Positions 38,290 through 51,830 are shown, numbered from the stretch's first letter. The stretch: DNA of 64,000 nucleotides from Epiperipatus broadwayi (GCA_028023455.1 JAQFVV010006505.1:868001-932000), one strand, 5' to 3'. Notes: generated by a model from the sequence alone, not told the origin. Numbers and translations are program-made.

Positions 38290-39420
38290 AGTATGAATTG
38301 TTCAATTTGTGTTAGAATGAAAGAATAATATTTGTATTATGAAACATCAATGTTTTTCATATGTAATAATTCTAAAATATTTATTTTATTTGTTGTATAA
38401 TAAAAAAATTTATATGGGGGCTGTGATTGAAATTGGCTAAAGAGTTAATAAAAAGTATTGCTATAGTTACTCTGTTGTCAATGGAAAATGCTATAAATAT
38501 AAATGAATAGAAAAATGCTCTCTCTCATATCTTAACTTCAATAGATGCAAATCTATGTTCCTTATTATGATTTTTTTATTTTATTTATTTTTAATAGTAT
38601 ATTATTGTAACGAGGATAGAATGATGGGCTAGTTAAATTCCTAAATTAATTCAGGGATGATCAAAACAATGTGGGTTCACTGATTGTAAGCAAAAAAATA
38701 TTTTTAAGTTTTTCCTTGATAAAGACGATAAAAGAATATAGTTGAAATGTTGGAGGATATTTTTGTACTTTATAATAGTTCATATATTTATAAAGAAGTT
38801 TGTAATTTATTGAATATATTGTAACCACCAGTAGCGAGGGAAGGGGGCAGAGAGAGACAGATATATAACACAGGATGCCAAATTGTAACTTTAACTGAAC
38901 AGCTGCTATACCGATTGGATGGAGTTATAGATTTACAAATTATGTATTTACAAGACAGTAATTTATTAACTTCTAAAATAATTTTAACTTGCAAAATTAA
39001 TTCGCTTCTTAAATTAAACAGTTTCTTAAATCAAGTCAGCCAAATTATAACTCACAAAAGGAATGGACTGACTTGGATATCATGTATTTGTAAATAACAG
39101 TCACATAAATCAAACACAGCTGCTTTATATGTCACTTAGAACACATAAAACACCAATCCCCTATCACTTATGTTTAAAGTTCGATAATTGCTTTGGTAAT
39201 TCATACCGAGAACACTGAGAATTATACTAATAATAAACATTGTAAAATATTACCAATAAGCTAAGAGAGGAGGAGAAACCTCGACTAACACTCATAACAT
39301 TTTAATGACCTCGGTATTTCCCACATCAATCACCAACACCACAGTTACAATTAATTTATTTCCAATAATAACTTCTCTACACTTTTCTCTTACACTAAAC
39401 TTTACTACCTTTAACTTCTC
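38290..39420. other. no identified feature
   Basis: No recognisable repeat family, RNA or gene. Confidence 0.35.
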
Positions 39421-39436
39421 CACACTGTTGTATTTT

Positions 39437-39537
39437 TTTTAAGTGTCATAACATCGGCCGGGACGCAAACCTGCAACCCGGGCAACTGCCTGCAAATGCA
39501 AGGCAGTCGCGCTGACCTCTCGACCACCAATGCAAGA
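39437..39537 (-). mobile_element. short tRNA-derived SINE with 16-bp target-site duplication
   Basis: On the minus strand: GCATTGGTGGTCGAGAGGTC (A-box-like), CTGCCTTGCATTTGCAGGCAG (enlarged anticodon-arm hairpin), CCCGGGTT, then GGTTTGCGTCCCGGCCGATG, with acceptor-like CATTGG/CCGATG pairing. Perfect 16-bp repeats CACACTGTTGTATTTT flank it at 39421-39436 and 39538-39553. Same family as 12135-12236. Confidence 0.8.
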
Positions 39538-40036
39538 CACACTGTTGTATTTTCATGATCAGATATGCTCGGAATGTAGAGTCTTATCAATTTAATTAAT
39601 TTATAATACCACATTAATTCTATAACTACAAGTTCATGAGCTCTTACTGCCAAATTGGAAAATTATAGTCTCGGGGTTCGAATCAGGAATGCAAAATTTC
39701 TTATTGTTGATTTACGAATTTATTGTAGACCACTGAATGTTATCCCAGAAATATTACTTTAGTAGACATGCACTTGATCTCTAAGCTAATATCTTCTTTT
39801 CATCAGTTAACTAAAATAGAATATTCTACTAACTTTAAATTTTGAACTAGATTACTATCGACTGGGAGTGCATTCAAATACCTGGAGTGGGAAAAGGGAT
39901 TGTATGTTCACCCAAGATATTAGTCATAACACAATAAATTTATGAAAATAAAAATAATACTTAATTTAAAGTAAATTTCCTTCAGATATTTGCAGTATGA
40001 CCATAATAATTTGTAAAGTAAGTTATGAATGTTTCC

Positions 40037-40179
40037 TAAGTTTTAAATTGTGCTTTACGCCAAAAAAAGTGAAGCTTAGTATTATTAGAAAAGAATTATA
40101 CGGGGTAGCGCAGGAGCACTTAGTTCTCCATATTCATAGCATATCTTGGGTTTTTCCGTAAAGCGCAATTTAAAACTTA
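40037..40179. repeat. small foldback (23-bp arms)
   Basis: TAAGTTTTAAATTGTGCTTT at 40037 is repeated inverted (AAAGCGCAATTTAAAACTTA) ending at 40179, with a spacer of about 97 bp. No ribozyme motif inside. Confidence 0.55.
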
Positions 40180-40871
40180 CCTCTCAAAGGTGAAGTAAAA
40201 ACAAGAATGTTTCTTAAGCGCATTTCGGACTTCAGAAAAAAAAATATCAATTTAATAATCAAACTTTTCCAATGTATCTGTACAGGAATAAGCAATGAAA
40301 CATCTAATTTTGCATGAGATTAATATTTCTGGATTTCCTGGGTACCAAAACATTAAAACACCACACCAAAATTTAAATAGCATATAACGTTTATTAATAA
40401 CTCAAATTATAAACTACAAAATTTTAATTCAACATAGCAATCCAATTAACAAACAAAATATTTACAGTAGATTTACACTCGCTATGGAGAATATGATCCC
40501 TCTTTCGTGCTTATTAAGACATTTCTACATAGCATACCTCCATCAGCTATAGCTTTACAGTGACTTAAGTAAAATAAACTAATAAAAAAAAAATCTCAAC
40601 CAGTCATATTTTGCTGGGTTAAAAACGTTTCCCTGGGAGGCAAGCATAAATAACTATTTATTACAACAGCCCTTAAAATTATCAAATTCTAAAATATCTT
40701 TAATTATACTTATCAAAAAAATATATGCCTCTTGATCATACTGTGACTTTGCAAACCAAATATCATAAATTGTTTCAATTTTTGTAATAATCACACCTAA
40801 CAACGAACAATTCGGGTATAACTTATAACTTTTAGTTGCTTTTTTAACTTGTAGCTTGTCTGTTTGTTTGA

Positions 40872-41300
40872 GACTTAACTAAGGGGCATGTATGTAGCAA
40901 GAGTGAAGTAGGGCAGGTAACTTCAGAAGAGGCAGATAATCCAGAGGAAAAAATCAATAACATAGAAGAGCAATGGAATAATGAGGCTCATAGTGACAGG
41001 TCCGGAAGCAGGCAAGGTGAAGTAGTTCAGGGTATCTCAGAAAAGTCTGATAATCCAGTGGAAGAACTTGATAATTTAGAAGAGCAATGGAGTGATGAGA
41101 CTCATAGTGACAGTTCCGGAAGCGAGGAAGTAGATGGCTATCCAAAGGAAATGCAGCAACAAATTAGTACTAGTTCTGTGTGTACTGATGGAACAGATGA
41201 AATCACAGATGATGAAGAAATAAGCTCACAAGAGGGAAATTTTTGAAGAAAATTCAGAACAGGAAAGCGATAGAAATTCAGAAACGGATTAAAGTATGAA
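40872..41300 (+). pseudogene. acidic repeat-containing coding remnant, unrecognised
   Basis: An open frame runs from 40872 (after a TGA) to a TGA at 41244, about 124 codons, with ATG only at 41058. It contains two imperfect copies of a unit of about 37 residues: the first has SEEADNPEEKINNIEEQW then HSDRSGS, the second has SEKSDNPVEELDNLEEQW then HSDSSGS. A Ser/Glu/Asp-rich tail follows (DGTDEITDDEEISSQEG). One base before the stop, another frame continues the same composition (EIFEENSEQESDRNSETD, stop), suggesting a single-base frameshift. No family is recognised. It could be a truncated exon or a decayed transposon protein with an acidic N-terminal region. Confidence 0.4.
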
Positions 41301-44300
41301 TTCCATAAATGCGGTTTATACAAAGATATGGCAACATAGATGAAGTTTTAAGGATCTGTGAATTAAAGGACTTGGCAATTCAAAGGCTCTTATGAATCAA
41401 TGGAGAAGACTAGGGTTATTGACTGTAGTATGATCTCAAGATTTCTTTTAAACAAATGTATTTACATCATGTAGCGGGTGATCAGTCACCTGCATTTTTT
41501 TTTCCTTAATAAAAAAAAAATATTAATTCTAAAATGATTAATTATTCTAGAGGTCACACATGCATGTACACATGCTTAATGCTTTCTATGACCAACATGA
41601 GTAATAAACCCTTAATCTTACAGTTCCACTTGCTTCTATTACGAGACAGTTATGATGCACATTGCTTATTTAGGCTATCAACGCTAACTTTAAATTTTGA
41701 ATGATTATCGGTCTTACATAGAATGGTGAGCAAAGCTCAGCCAAAGCATTATAGATCAATTCTTGATTCACACTTAAATTTGAAAAGTTCCCTGAAGTAG
41801 ATAATACACTTCCATAAGAATTACACAATAATTAACCATTAAATTAACAAAATTTCACACAAAGATATGACTACAAACATATATGTCCTTAAGGAAAATA
41901 AAACTGCAAAGCACTATATTTATCATGGCAAGAACCCGGGGCACTCCCACTCTGAGGGCTCCAAGATATGTTAGGACCCATTCAATACACCTATAAATCT
42001 GGACATGCTGCAATCACTTCTATAACTATAACCTAGGATATATCTCTTACAGAGTATATTGACAGTGGAACTGGTGATACACCCTCGATCTCCTCCTACA
42101 TTACTAAAATACTTAATATGTATAATTATAAGAGAGCTATGCTCAACACTTAAGGCAGCGGTAAGTTAGGATACCTTCAACAAATATGGTCATTCACAAA
42201 CATCACTTAATCTTGAGAGAACAGGGTTTGAACTCTCACTAAACACTCTATTGATGTATAAAACCAATAATGCTGTAACAGTCAAATATGACTAGAATAA
42301 AATAATAAATAAAAAAACAAATTATCGAAACCTTAAATAATTACAAACTAATAAATGTGCATCACTTTTCAACATATAACAATTATATTTAAATCTCTCG
42401 TCATCCAGGACATAGTAATATCAAAATCTTAAAACTATATAAGTAATAAAACAAAGCATTAATAATATCAATTTTTACTTGTAAGCATAAAAATATTTTA
42501 TCGATCCCTGAACCTCTCACGTAAATATTTTCAACTTTCACACAGACAAGTCATTCATATTACGGTAGCATCAAAACTAAATTATAACAATATACAATAA
42601 AGAAGGCATATTTCACCCTACTATAATCTAAATTTAATACCGGGTATATTCAATAATATATTTTAAATAATAGACACTAAAATAAAATTACCGTTCCCTA
42701 CATACAATAAAATAAAGAGAAAAATTATACTTCAAAGTCTTTAGCACAATCCATCACGATATCATTCATTCCCTGTGACAATTAACATGATCATTCTCCT
42801 CCTTGCGATTCTTTAAAGTTACTTCGAACATATTATAAACAAACACATATATGGCAGTACATAAACATGGAAACACACACATGGACATAACTCCTTGATT
42901 TAAAATCGTCCATAATTGCATTCCTGCTTACTATCTTTAAGTTTAGAATGCTCATGTTTTTACAAAGCAGCTGTTTTATTCTTTAGGATCCTTAGTCGTT
43001 CACACTTACTTTATGAAGCATCTTATATTAAAACAAAATCACTTAATCTAAAGTAGATTATCCAAAATCATTTGGTTTAACAGCACTTAAGAAACTCAAT
43101 CATTTCCTGGTATTATAAGTTTAGCAATTCCCTTTAGAAATCCAGATTAGGATTTATTACCACAATACATTTATTTTTAGTACTAACACCATACATTTAT
43201 GATTTCACTTATAATATTCATTTATTCAGTATCTTTTCCCCCACTTAAATAACAGTTGTTCTGGCATATTTTAAACCTTTTCCACATACAAAAAAACAGT
43301 TTTCCTTCATGATAAAAATAAAAATTTCAGGAAGCTTGGTCCAAATTCTAAATAATTTTAACAATAGTACAAACTATAGCGAGTGTTCACATTTCAGTCT
43401 TTTTCTTCACTTTCTCAAATAAAGTCAAATATTTCACATAAAACAGTTGTAACAGAATAAATATCAAAGAAAGTTACTACTTGAGATATTTCACATTGGG
43501 AAGATTGGAGAGTCTGTTTCAGCTGCACTATCCATTGACTGATCACACAGAAATTTTCTATCCTTGGGATCCAATTAATAATTGATGTCGGGAATGAAAA
43601 GCATACCTGATTTAGAGATTTACATCGACATACTTATTAGATTTTGTAAAAAAAAAAATTTTTTTTGTAAAATATAGAATTTATTCAGAAATTTTGTTAC
43701 AACATATAATGACAGTTAAACATAGAATATATTACATGATAATCAGGGGATAAGTGTTCAATATTGATATCTTGCTTAACACCAACCAGATAAAAGGACT
43801 AATATGAAGCATATCAGCAAGGAACAAGTCCAGAATAGTATCTTGTTGATAGGTGACCATGCCTGCACATCTCATACAGTTCAACGATAGATATAATCCT
43901 TTGTCCATGCTCTGCATGATCAAATCGACCCTTCATATTGGAGGTTACTTCCATAAAACTCAGGGTCTGGGTTTTATTACAAGTTTTTAACAGAATTTTA
44001 AGTCAGAAGATGGGTGCAAGCTGAAGAATTCAAAAACCCACCAGAACAAAATAAAATTAACAGAAACAGACCTGGAATAAAACCAGAACAGAATTGAAAC
44101 TCACCAAGAACAGGCCCTCTCAAATTGTGTGTGGCCCTTTTATAACCTTCGGTTGTCACTCATCTTCAAACCCACCTCCTTGACCAATAACTCTTGGTAT
44201 TAAATTTAGATTGGTTATTACACCCAATTCTGATATTAATTATTAACACTACTTAATGATCATGTGGTTTACTTGAGAATTTCCCAGTTTTAAATTGTAT

Positions 44301-44960
44301 AAAAAAAATCTAACAAATTGAAAGGAGACTTTTGTAAATTAGAATAATGATTTTACTTTCACTTAAATTTTTATGACTGAATATTATCAGATATTTATTT
44401 GAAATCAAGATTAAATTATAGCCATTTCAATTTGCTTTCAAATGATACCTTACATGAGACAACAAAATTTATAATTGTCCCGATAAGTAAAATTTCTTTT
44501 ATACTACCAGACACACTTCTCACACACTAATAGCCTTTCTAGCTAACGATGGGAATTACAGCTAGCACTAAACCTATTAAACAATATTAAATTTTACAGA
44601 TTTAATCATATAAATGAATTACTGAATTGTACATAACTATTAGCAAGCTAAAATTTATGATATAAATTGACATCGATCTTTTTTAATTATCAACACTATT
44701 TTGCCAATTACATATTACTTATAGATCTTAACCCTTAGTCCCTTTCTATTTTTGCAAACACTCAATCTCAACAGTTAATACACTTTTAAATTTACTGTGT
44801 GTTAAACTCTAAATTGCCTTTACACATTTAAATCCAACTTATACATCAATTTTTCTTTAAATACCTTACAGCCACAATTTCTTCATACATTATATGTCTA
44901 TCATAAGCTTTCCAATTGATCTGATTAGTCTAAATTACTGTTATTTTTGAATAATTTAAT
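41301..44960. other. no identified feature
   Basis: Short minus-strand frame at 43732-43923 without motifs. The sequence at 43500-44160 is somewhat less AT-rich but not recognised. No A-F repeats are seen. Confidence 0.35.
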
Positions 44961-44962
44961 TT

Positions 44963-45265
44963 AGAATGTTCCATCCTCAGATTTGCAATGAAATGAACGG
45001 CTGAAGAGTTGTGCGTTGGAGTAGTTTGAAGCCTGTCCATTAAAGTATGAAGATTGGCTATCTTAATATAAATCTGAGCACTGATTATATATATATATGT
45101 GGAGATAGTAATCTGGATCAACTGATGATTGCTGGTTTAGCATAAAAAAATGTATATTGGTGATTATTTATCTTTTCAACATGCGTGTGATCAGGTGGGT
45201 CAGCAATATGAGATGGCATGGAGAGTTGAGGGTCATGTGAAAGTTTGAGTTCAAATTTCTTATAT
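44963..45265 (+). mobile_element. family D monomer with damaged hammerhead
   Basis: It starts GAATGTTCCATCCTCAGATT, then GGCTGAAGAGTTGTG and GAAGCCTGTCCATTAAAG. The ribozyme region has CTGATGA at 45122-45128 and helix II TGCTG-GTT-TAGCA, but GAAA is replaced by an A run. The tRNA-like end (GTGGGTCAGCAATATGAG to TTTGAGTTCAAATTTC) has a weakened B box. Confidence 0.7.
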
Positions 45266-46186
45266 AATAATTTAATTTACTAAATTTCTTTTGTGAGAAA
45301 AAATTATTTTCTTTAGTGAAAACTGCATTTGCCACGATCTCGGCTAGCTCTGGTCAAAGCGAAAGGTTACAATATATTGAAATTAATGGGCTATTTTTAA
45401 AATAGAAGGCTGTGTTTGTTATTTTTTAACTTATACATTCTATATATAATGATTTCAGTCTTCAAAAAATGCTATTAAAAAATTTAACATAAAACTTCTA
45501 TTCAAATAAATTTGGATTAATCTAAGTATGAAGACGCCAGATTTCAAAAATCTTATTTGGAAACAGTATTAATGATTTTAAAAAGTATTGTATTTGTAAT
45601 AACTAAAATATAAACATTTGAAAAGATAAACACAATTTAATTTTCAAAGTATAATAAAAATAAATTACATAAAGAGATTTATACATATATTGTTGATAAA
45701 TTACGTTCTTTAATTGCGATTATTAATGAGCAAAAAGTTCTTGAGAATAGAAGAGAATTTAAAAATAAATAGTTGAAAAGAAAAGTATTAATAAAAAACG
45801 GATGTAATAAAATATCCTTTTTAAATATTATTGCTAGAAGTTACGTTTTTTTTTTTTACACTATTTCTTAACTATCACTACTTTGTATTTTACTTATTTA
45901 TTTATTTAAATAGTGTGTTCGTCAGTCCTTCCATTGTACAGCCCTATCTGTTATATTATTTGCCTGATTATTTCTCTGTCTACCACTGTTGTTTTGTAAC
46001 TACACCCGTCTATTTTCATTAATTCGTCTACTTATACATATATATAATTTCTAACATTATTCATATTTATATTCCCTTTTTACTGGATTTATTTAAAATC
46101 AATTATTATTCTATGAACATCATAATCAGTTATTATTTAAACGGTTAGCCTCTTCTCTGTTCTCACATTTTCCACTGAATAATAAT
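45266..46186. other. no identified feature
   Basis: AT-rich with a hydrophobic-looking short plus-strand frame at 45831-46022 (T-rich DNA). No support for a gene. Confidence 0.35.
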
Positions 46187-46345
<159 letters not shown>

Positions 46346-48320
46346 AATTATCATCACTACAAGATAGCCAGAGCCATTCTAATGTTCACTCATTGAAAAA
46401 CATGTATAACCATATGGAAAAAGGAGTTTGAACCAGCCACACATGGTCAATCAAATATAACCTTTTCAATTATATTCCAGTTAATCAGACACAACTGCTC
46501 AGCAAATATATAACAGACAGTTACACACAACAAAAGGGGAAATATAATATAATTTATTTTCTAAAATTATTCTAATAGTCAAACTGGATAATGATTATAC
46601 ATAAATCTCATACACCACAACCACATTTCAAGATCACTAATCCCCATTTATTTAACCTAAAGGGAAATTGTTTGTGAATATACACATCTAAATTACATTT
46701 AAATCTGGACACCATCCTGAATAATGGGAGTATTTATAGAAGTTTGAATCCCCTTTAAACTAGTGTCACTTTAACACAACTAGATCTATTGAGTACAAAT
46801 CCTATCTCAATAAATATCATATTTTGACCCTGTCAAAAATAAATATTATATAAACAATCTATTCAATACATGGTGAGAAAGATTGCTAATTTGAATGGTG
46901 GAAAAATAAAAAAAAAGAGAATGGAGGCTACATTAACAAATAACAAAAACAAACATTTATTATATGATGACAAGATTTTCTAGTTAATTATAACTCTAGA
47001 CAAATATTTAAACACAAAGTTTGGTTAACCTATTAAAATTAAGAATAAAATAAATAATAAAAAAACAATAACAACAACTATTTGAATTTTAGATTGTAAT
47101 GATATTATAAACAAAATACAGGCAAGTAATTGAATTTTTTACCAAGTTCTTTTGTAAAGTCTTTTGTTGAGCTCAACATTTTCCATTTTTTTCTTCATTT
47201 TATTTATTTAAAATTATATTGTTTGTTCCAATAGATTTAGTGGTTTTTTTTATTTTTTCTTTAATTTACCTCATACTGTAGACATAAATTCATGTCAAGA
47301 TCCATCTGTTCACATATAAATTTTTCTTAATAAGAGAATGCTTCCATTTGATAGATTATAAATTTCAGGTTTTGGGGTGAATGCTCTACAGATAATTAGA
47401 TGGGATTCATGTTCAGACCAATGAACACACATACAGGTAAGTTAGCAATGAATCATTAAAACTTTGTAACACATAATGCTTATGTTTCCAGGTATTTGAC
47501 ATCAATAACTCATTGACTTTAATACAACTGCCAGATTAGCACCTGGCTTTTTCAGAGCTTGGAATTCATCCCTCATCAGTCACAACAAATATATTATAGA
47601 CAGGTTTTAAGCCTGAGTGAAGGAAAATGTATATAATTAAATATTTAATGATCTTTTTATGAGAAAACCTGACCATTGTCTAAGGCATATCTGCTCTCAT
47701 TCATTCTATCTATTTTTTAAAATTTTTGATAATATGATTAAAGCATGTATACTATCTAATCTGGTTAAATTTCACATCTATAAATTATTTAATCTGACTA
47801 GATTTCTTCCGATAACTATTTTGTATAAAATTTTTATTTTTATTACTTTAATTATTTTCAAATAATTGTATAGTATTTAGTGTAAACTAACTAAACAAAA
47901 CTTGATTAAATCTTTAAAAAAACTGAATTATTTTAACACAGAGAAATTATAAGTAACCATTGTTTCAATTATTACAGAAAAAATATTTTCTTATTTTCTT
48001 TTCTTTTACAAATAAAACTATTTTTCTAAAAAGAGGGAAAATAGATTGGTGCTGATATAGTATGCATTCAATGCCATTTTGAATTTTATACCTCACCCAA
48101 AATCCCCACTGACACATTGAAGCGATAAATGACATTGATTATCAACAAGCATACTAATCATGAAGATCATATTATATAAAAATTGTACTTTATTTTTATA
48201 TTAAATGTATTTGTTATATGTGGGTACATAAATAATGATTATAAGATAGAATATATATATATATATATGATAAACAAAACAAGTTATAAATTTCTTAACT
48301 TGCTCATAGCTTGCATTTTA
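46346..48320. other. no identified feature
   Basis: One isolated minus-strand CTGATGAGGGATGAATTCC near 47561-47579 is discussed under rejected items. No gene or repeat family recognised. Confidence 0.35.
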
Positions 48321-48682
48321 TGATCACTAGGTGGAGCTTTACCAATAGCCCACTATCAAGCTTTGTTTACATAAACACTGAGAGAGATAGAATTCAATAT
48401 CTCTTTCAAATTGTCTCCAACCTTTAAACCATTTTTGAGCTAGTTGGCTCATGTCAGTAAAGAGTAGGAAGACTAGAAACTAGATCTCACATCAGTAAAG
48501 GGTAGGAAGACTAGAATCTAGTTTCTAGTCTTTCTACCCTTTACTGACGTGAACCAACTAGCTCAAAACTATGGTTTAAAGGTTGGAGACAATTTGAAAG
48601 AGATATTGAATTTTATCTCTCTCAGCGTTTATGTAAACAAAGCTTGATAGTGGGCAATTGGTAAATCTCCATCTAGTGATCA
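48321..48682. mobile_element. family C-like palindrome with decayed hammerheads
   Basis: The ends are TGATCACTAGGTGG and CCATCTAGTGATCA. The arms share GTTTACATAAACACTGAGAG with the family C element at 2717. In the centre CTGACATGAGCC (minus, about 48448-48460) and CTGACGTGAACC (plus, about 48543-48554) occupy the core position, followed by TAGCTCAAAA, so the core and GAAA are altered. AGATCTAG is present next to the core (48484-48491). Confidence 0.7.
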
Positions 48683-48728
48683 TATATAATGTAAAATTAT
48701 ATATTCATGTATATCTGTATTCATCTTT

Positions 48729-49022
48729 TCTCCTGAACTGAATATAATCAATTTAATAGACAACTACATAATTCAATTAAAAATTTATTTCCATCAAATA
48801 AGAAAATAAAAATAAAAATTCAAAAGTATGAAAACATTTTTTAGGTTTGGGATTGGTCAATAGAGGTGTTCTAGATGATATATAAATCATGTAACATTTT
48901 TTTGAATTATTGTAATATCTTGACATGATTCAATTTTGAATGAAAGTTGATCTGATGGAAATAAATTTTTAATTTAATTATGTAGCTGTCTATTAAATTG
49001 ATTATAATCAGTTCAGGAGAAA
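48729..49022. repeat. AT-rich foldback
   Basis: TTCTCCTGAACTGAATATAATC at about 48729 is repeated inverted, ending near 49022; the arms (about 70 bp) also share AAAAATTTATTTCCATC. The spacer is about 150 bp. It immediately precedes a family F motif. Confidence 0.6.
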
Positions 49023-49104
49023 GTATATAAGGAAGGCAACATAATGGTTTTAAAAGTAATATCAAGTGAAATATTTGTATTCATGTATTTGTATTGTGTT
49101 TGTT

Positions 49105-49160
49105 ATAGTTCTGAAGAAGATTGATGGGGCAACTGAAACTGTCATAGTAGGTTGTAATAA
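49105..49160 (+). ncRNA. hammerhead-like motif, family F, degraded
   Basis: The core is CTGAAGA (49111-49117), a bulged helix II AGATTG...CAACT follows, and GAAAC starts at 49135. The last helices are unclear. Confidence 0.42.
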
Positions 49161-49299
49161 AAGCATTGTAATTATATAGAGAAGTATATAAAGATATATG
49201 TGAGTATATAAATAATGATAATAAGATAGAATAAATATATCTTTCAAAAGTAACCTTTATTAGTTTCAAGATTACAAAAATTTTCAGGTCTACTTACCC

Positions 49300-49770
49300 G
49301 TTTAGGATTACAAAGTGTTCAAAGTTACAAGGTAAAACAATTATTGACCAGGTTTATAAAAGTACATACACTCGATAACAATTATATCCATAAAAGGGTT
49401 TAATGAGTGACAAGAACAGATCTGCACTGTTCAAAAACAATCCATCAAGGGGGTGCAGCAGCCCATGAGAGTGAAAATGGTGCTGAAAACATTGACTCTG
49501 TATCCTCCTGGCAGGTTTCCGGGTATCAGCAATAATCGTCAACAGCCCACACCCATAAACCAAACCCCCAATGACCACCACAATCAACCCCTGAGGAAGA
49601 AATGAATTCAGATCTGTGCCTGTGAATATTACAACAGAACTTTATTAATGTTACAAAGATAATATTTCTAGCTGGAGTGTGTAGCATCCAGCATGTCAAA
49701 CGAATTTGTCTGTGGTTATGTTCTTGATAAAAGAATTGTTCGCTTTTATTCCTTAAATTTCTCAATCCTT
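49300..49770 (-). other. unrecognised open frames, less AT-rich
   Basis: Overlapping minus-strand frames at 49354-49587 (77 codons) and 49526-49765 (79 codons) lie in a GC-richer patch. No known motif is visible and the frames disagree. It may be the 3' flank of the decayed gene that follows. Confidence 0.2.
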
Positions 49771-49805
49771 ATTAAAAGTTATTCATTGAGTGATTTCAGT
49801 AAAAC

Positions 49806-50468
49806 AGTTGATTATTCATCTTCCTCATCCATTAAATCCAATATATTATCATAAGGCTCTTGCATAACATTATTTACCACATACTTCTATTCCCTTCAGT
49901 TTTTACTGCATTTGTGTAGATTTTCATTTTTGATTATAATGTCTCTTCATACTTGAATTCTTGGTTATTAATATTAAATAATTTGTTTGACTTACTTTTC
50001 TCATTAGTTTCAAATTTAGAATTTTATTGTTTGTTCTTCTTGATTGGTTTCGCTTTTTTGATAAAATTGTTTTCAATTTTAAACTTTTTGAAGCATTCAA
50101 CGACATTCACTTCCTCTTTCCCTTGTGATATTTTACATGATATATAGTCCAAGTTACCTGAGGTGATTTCTTTGTTAACCAGATTCTCTTCTTTTATCGG
50201 TTGTTTATTTAGACTGCTGTTTTCTTGACTCATGTTTCTCCCTCTATTTTGCACTTGACTTGAAAAGTTCTCTGCCATCTTTGTTTTCACAACAATGTCA
50301 GTTAAAATCTTGATGCTGTTAGGAAACTAAAAGTTTTCTTCATTTTGATAACAACACTTAAAGGTAATGAGCTTACCCTCAGTTTGGCTTCAAAATATTA
50401 CAATGAAGCTTCATTATCCTTTTTTAATTCCACCTAATATAGGGGACCTGAAAGTGGCAAGATTGTGG
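49806..50468 (-). pseudogene. decayed protein-coding sequence, unidentified
   Basis: Read leftward on the minus strand, coding-like sequence continues across several frames: an ELKKDNEAS segment, an in-frame stop, then YFEAKLRVSSLPLSVVIKMK; ILTDIVVKTKMAENFSSQ; a clean 88-codon stretch (50290-50027) including CKISQGKEEVNVVECFKKFK; a stop, then FETNEKSKSNKLFNINNQEF; and finally MQEPYDNILDLMDEEDE and a stop at 49806. An AATAAA on the minus strand (49745-49750) lies about 55 nt beyond. At least three or four frameshifts or stops separate the pieces. The 5' end is cut at a family F border near 50469. I do not recognise the family. Best read as a pseudogene of a charged, acidic-tailed host protein. 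Confidence 0.45.
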
Positions 50469-50469
50469 T

Positions 50470-50600
50470 AGAATAAATATATATAATGTAAAATTATATG
50501 TCCATGTATATTTGTATTAATGTATTTCTATTGTGTTTGTTGTAGTTCTGAAGAAAGTTGCTAGGGTAATCGAAATCATCAATAGTGGGTTGTAAAAAGT
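50470..50600 (+). ncRNA. hammerhead-like motif, family F, degraded
   Basis: The core is CTGAAGA (50548-50554), with a weak helix II and GAAA at 50572-50575. The preceding sequence (ATATAATGTAAAATTATATG) matches that at about 48685, so both belong to one element type. Confidence 0.42.
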
Positions 50601-51279
50601 AATAAAGAACATAAATGATATTAATATTATATGGATTTGGCAATGAAATAAGAAAGATAAAGTTATAAAATAATGTATTTAGTTTGATGCAATTTTAAAA
50701 TCTCAATAAATAAATAAATAAAATAAAAATTATAAGCTTTTAGACTATGCATTTTACTTGTTTTAACTTATCTTGCAAACGTAATGCATGTATTTTAATT
50801 AAAAAGAAAAAGCAGATATTATGCATAGTATAAAAATATACAAAGCAATGTAAAGAGAATTACAAATGAAGTTTGTAAATGACTGAATGGATTTGAGACC
50901 AAAGTGAAGTAGTGCTATTAAAAATTAAAAAATTTAAACAAAAATAGCTTAAGAGTTTAACAAAAAAGCTTAATAAATGGACAAGGTAAAGATGTTGATA
51001 GTTTTATATTAAAAAAATACTTGGAGATTAGGTGATGACATCAAAAATAATTGTTTGAATCATTATGGAATAACATACATGAGCATGGGAGGGGAAGAGC
51101 TTTTATGGCAAGAGATTACTAATGCTTAATAATGAAAATTTATTTTACCTGCATTAATCTTCATTAATTAGTTTTCAAGTTTAGATTTGCAATGCTTGCT
51201 AAATTTTAGACTGATCTTATCTTTTATAAAAACAGATGTATCTTTCCATTTGTTTAATTATATGATTTTCCCCCCCTAC
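50601..51279. other. no identified feature
   Basis: AT-rich sequence without recognisable signals. Confidence 0.4.
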
Positions 51280-51830
51280 AGTACAGGCTTTTTTATACCT
51301 GCACTTATATATGTAATATATAGGGGGTTTGAACTCAGATTTCACATGACTCTCAATCATTCATGCTATCTGCATATTTCATGCTAAACCAGTACCCATC
51401 ATTTGGCCCAGATTATCATCTCCACACACATATATACATCAAAGCTCAGCTTATATTAAGATAGTCAATCTTCTTACTTTAATGGATAGGCCTCAAACCA
51501 CTCCACCCTACAACTCTTCAAGTGTCCCTTTCATTGAAAATCTGATGGTGGAATGTTCAAATCTCACCTTAGTGCCAATATGTTCATCCTACCCATGTTG
51601 ACCACAAGTCATTTTGACCCTTTATGTACAAGATACAATCCATTTGATTGTATATATGTGTGGAGATGATAATCTGGACCAACTGACAAGTGCTGGTTTA
51701 GCATGAAATACGAATATTGGTGATTATTTATCTTTTTGACATTTGTGTGATCAAGTGTATCAGTGGTATGAGATAGCATGGATGGTTGAGAGTCCTGTGA
51801 AAGTCTGAGTTTAAACCTCCTATGTATTGT
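51280..51830. mobile_element. family D inverted pair
   Basis: The minus-strand unit (51281-51569) contains the tRNA-like end (GGGGGTTTGAACTCAG), a decayed ribozyme (ATGATGG core, complement near 51398-51404) and the GAAGCCTGTCCAT-type block. The plus-strand unit (51650-51830) has CTGACAA at 51683-51689 (G8 to A), helix II TGCTG-GTT-TAGCA, GAAA, TTGG, then the tRNA-like end with a lost B box. The two units face each other. Confidence 0.72.

Noticed and set aside
47520-47580. Isolated hammerhead-like CTGATGAGGGATGAATTCC ... TGAAAAAGCC on the minus strand
   Set aside because: Helix II would leave several unpaired bases before GAAA, and no helix I complement is apparent; single copy in the window.
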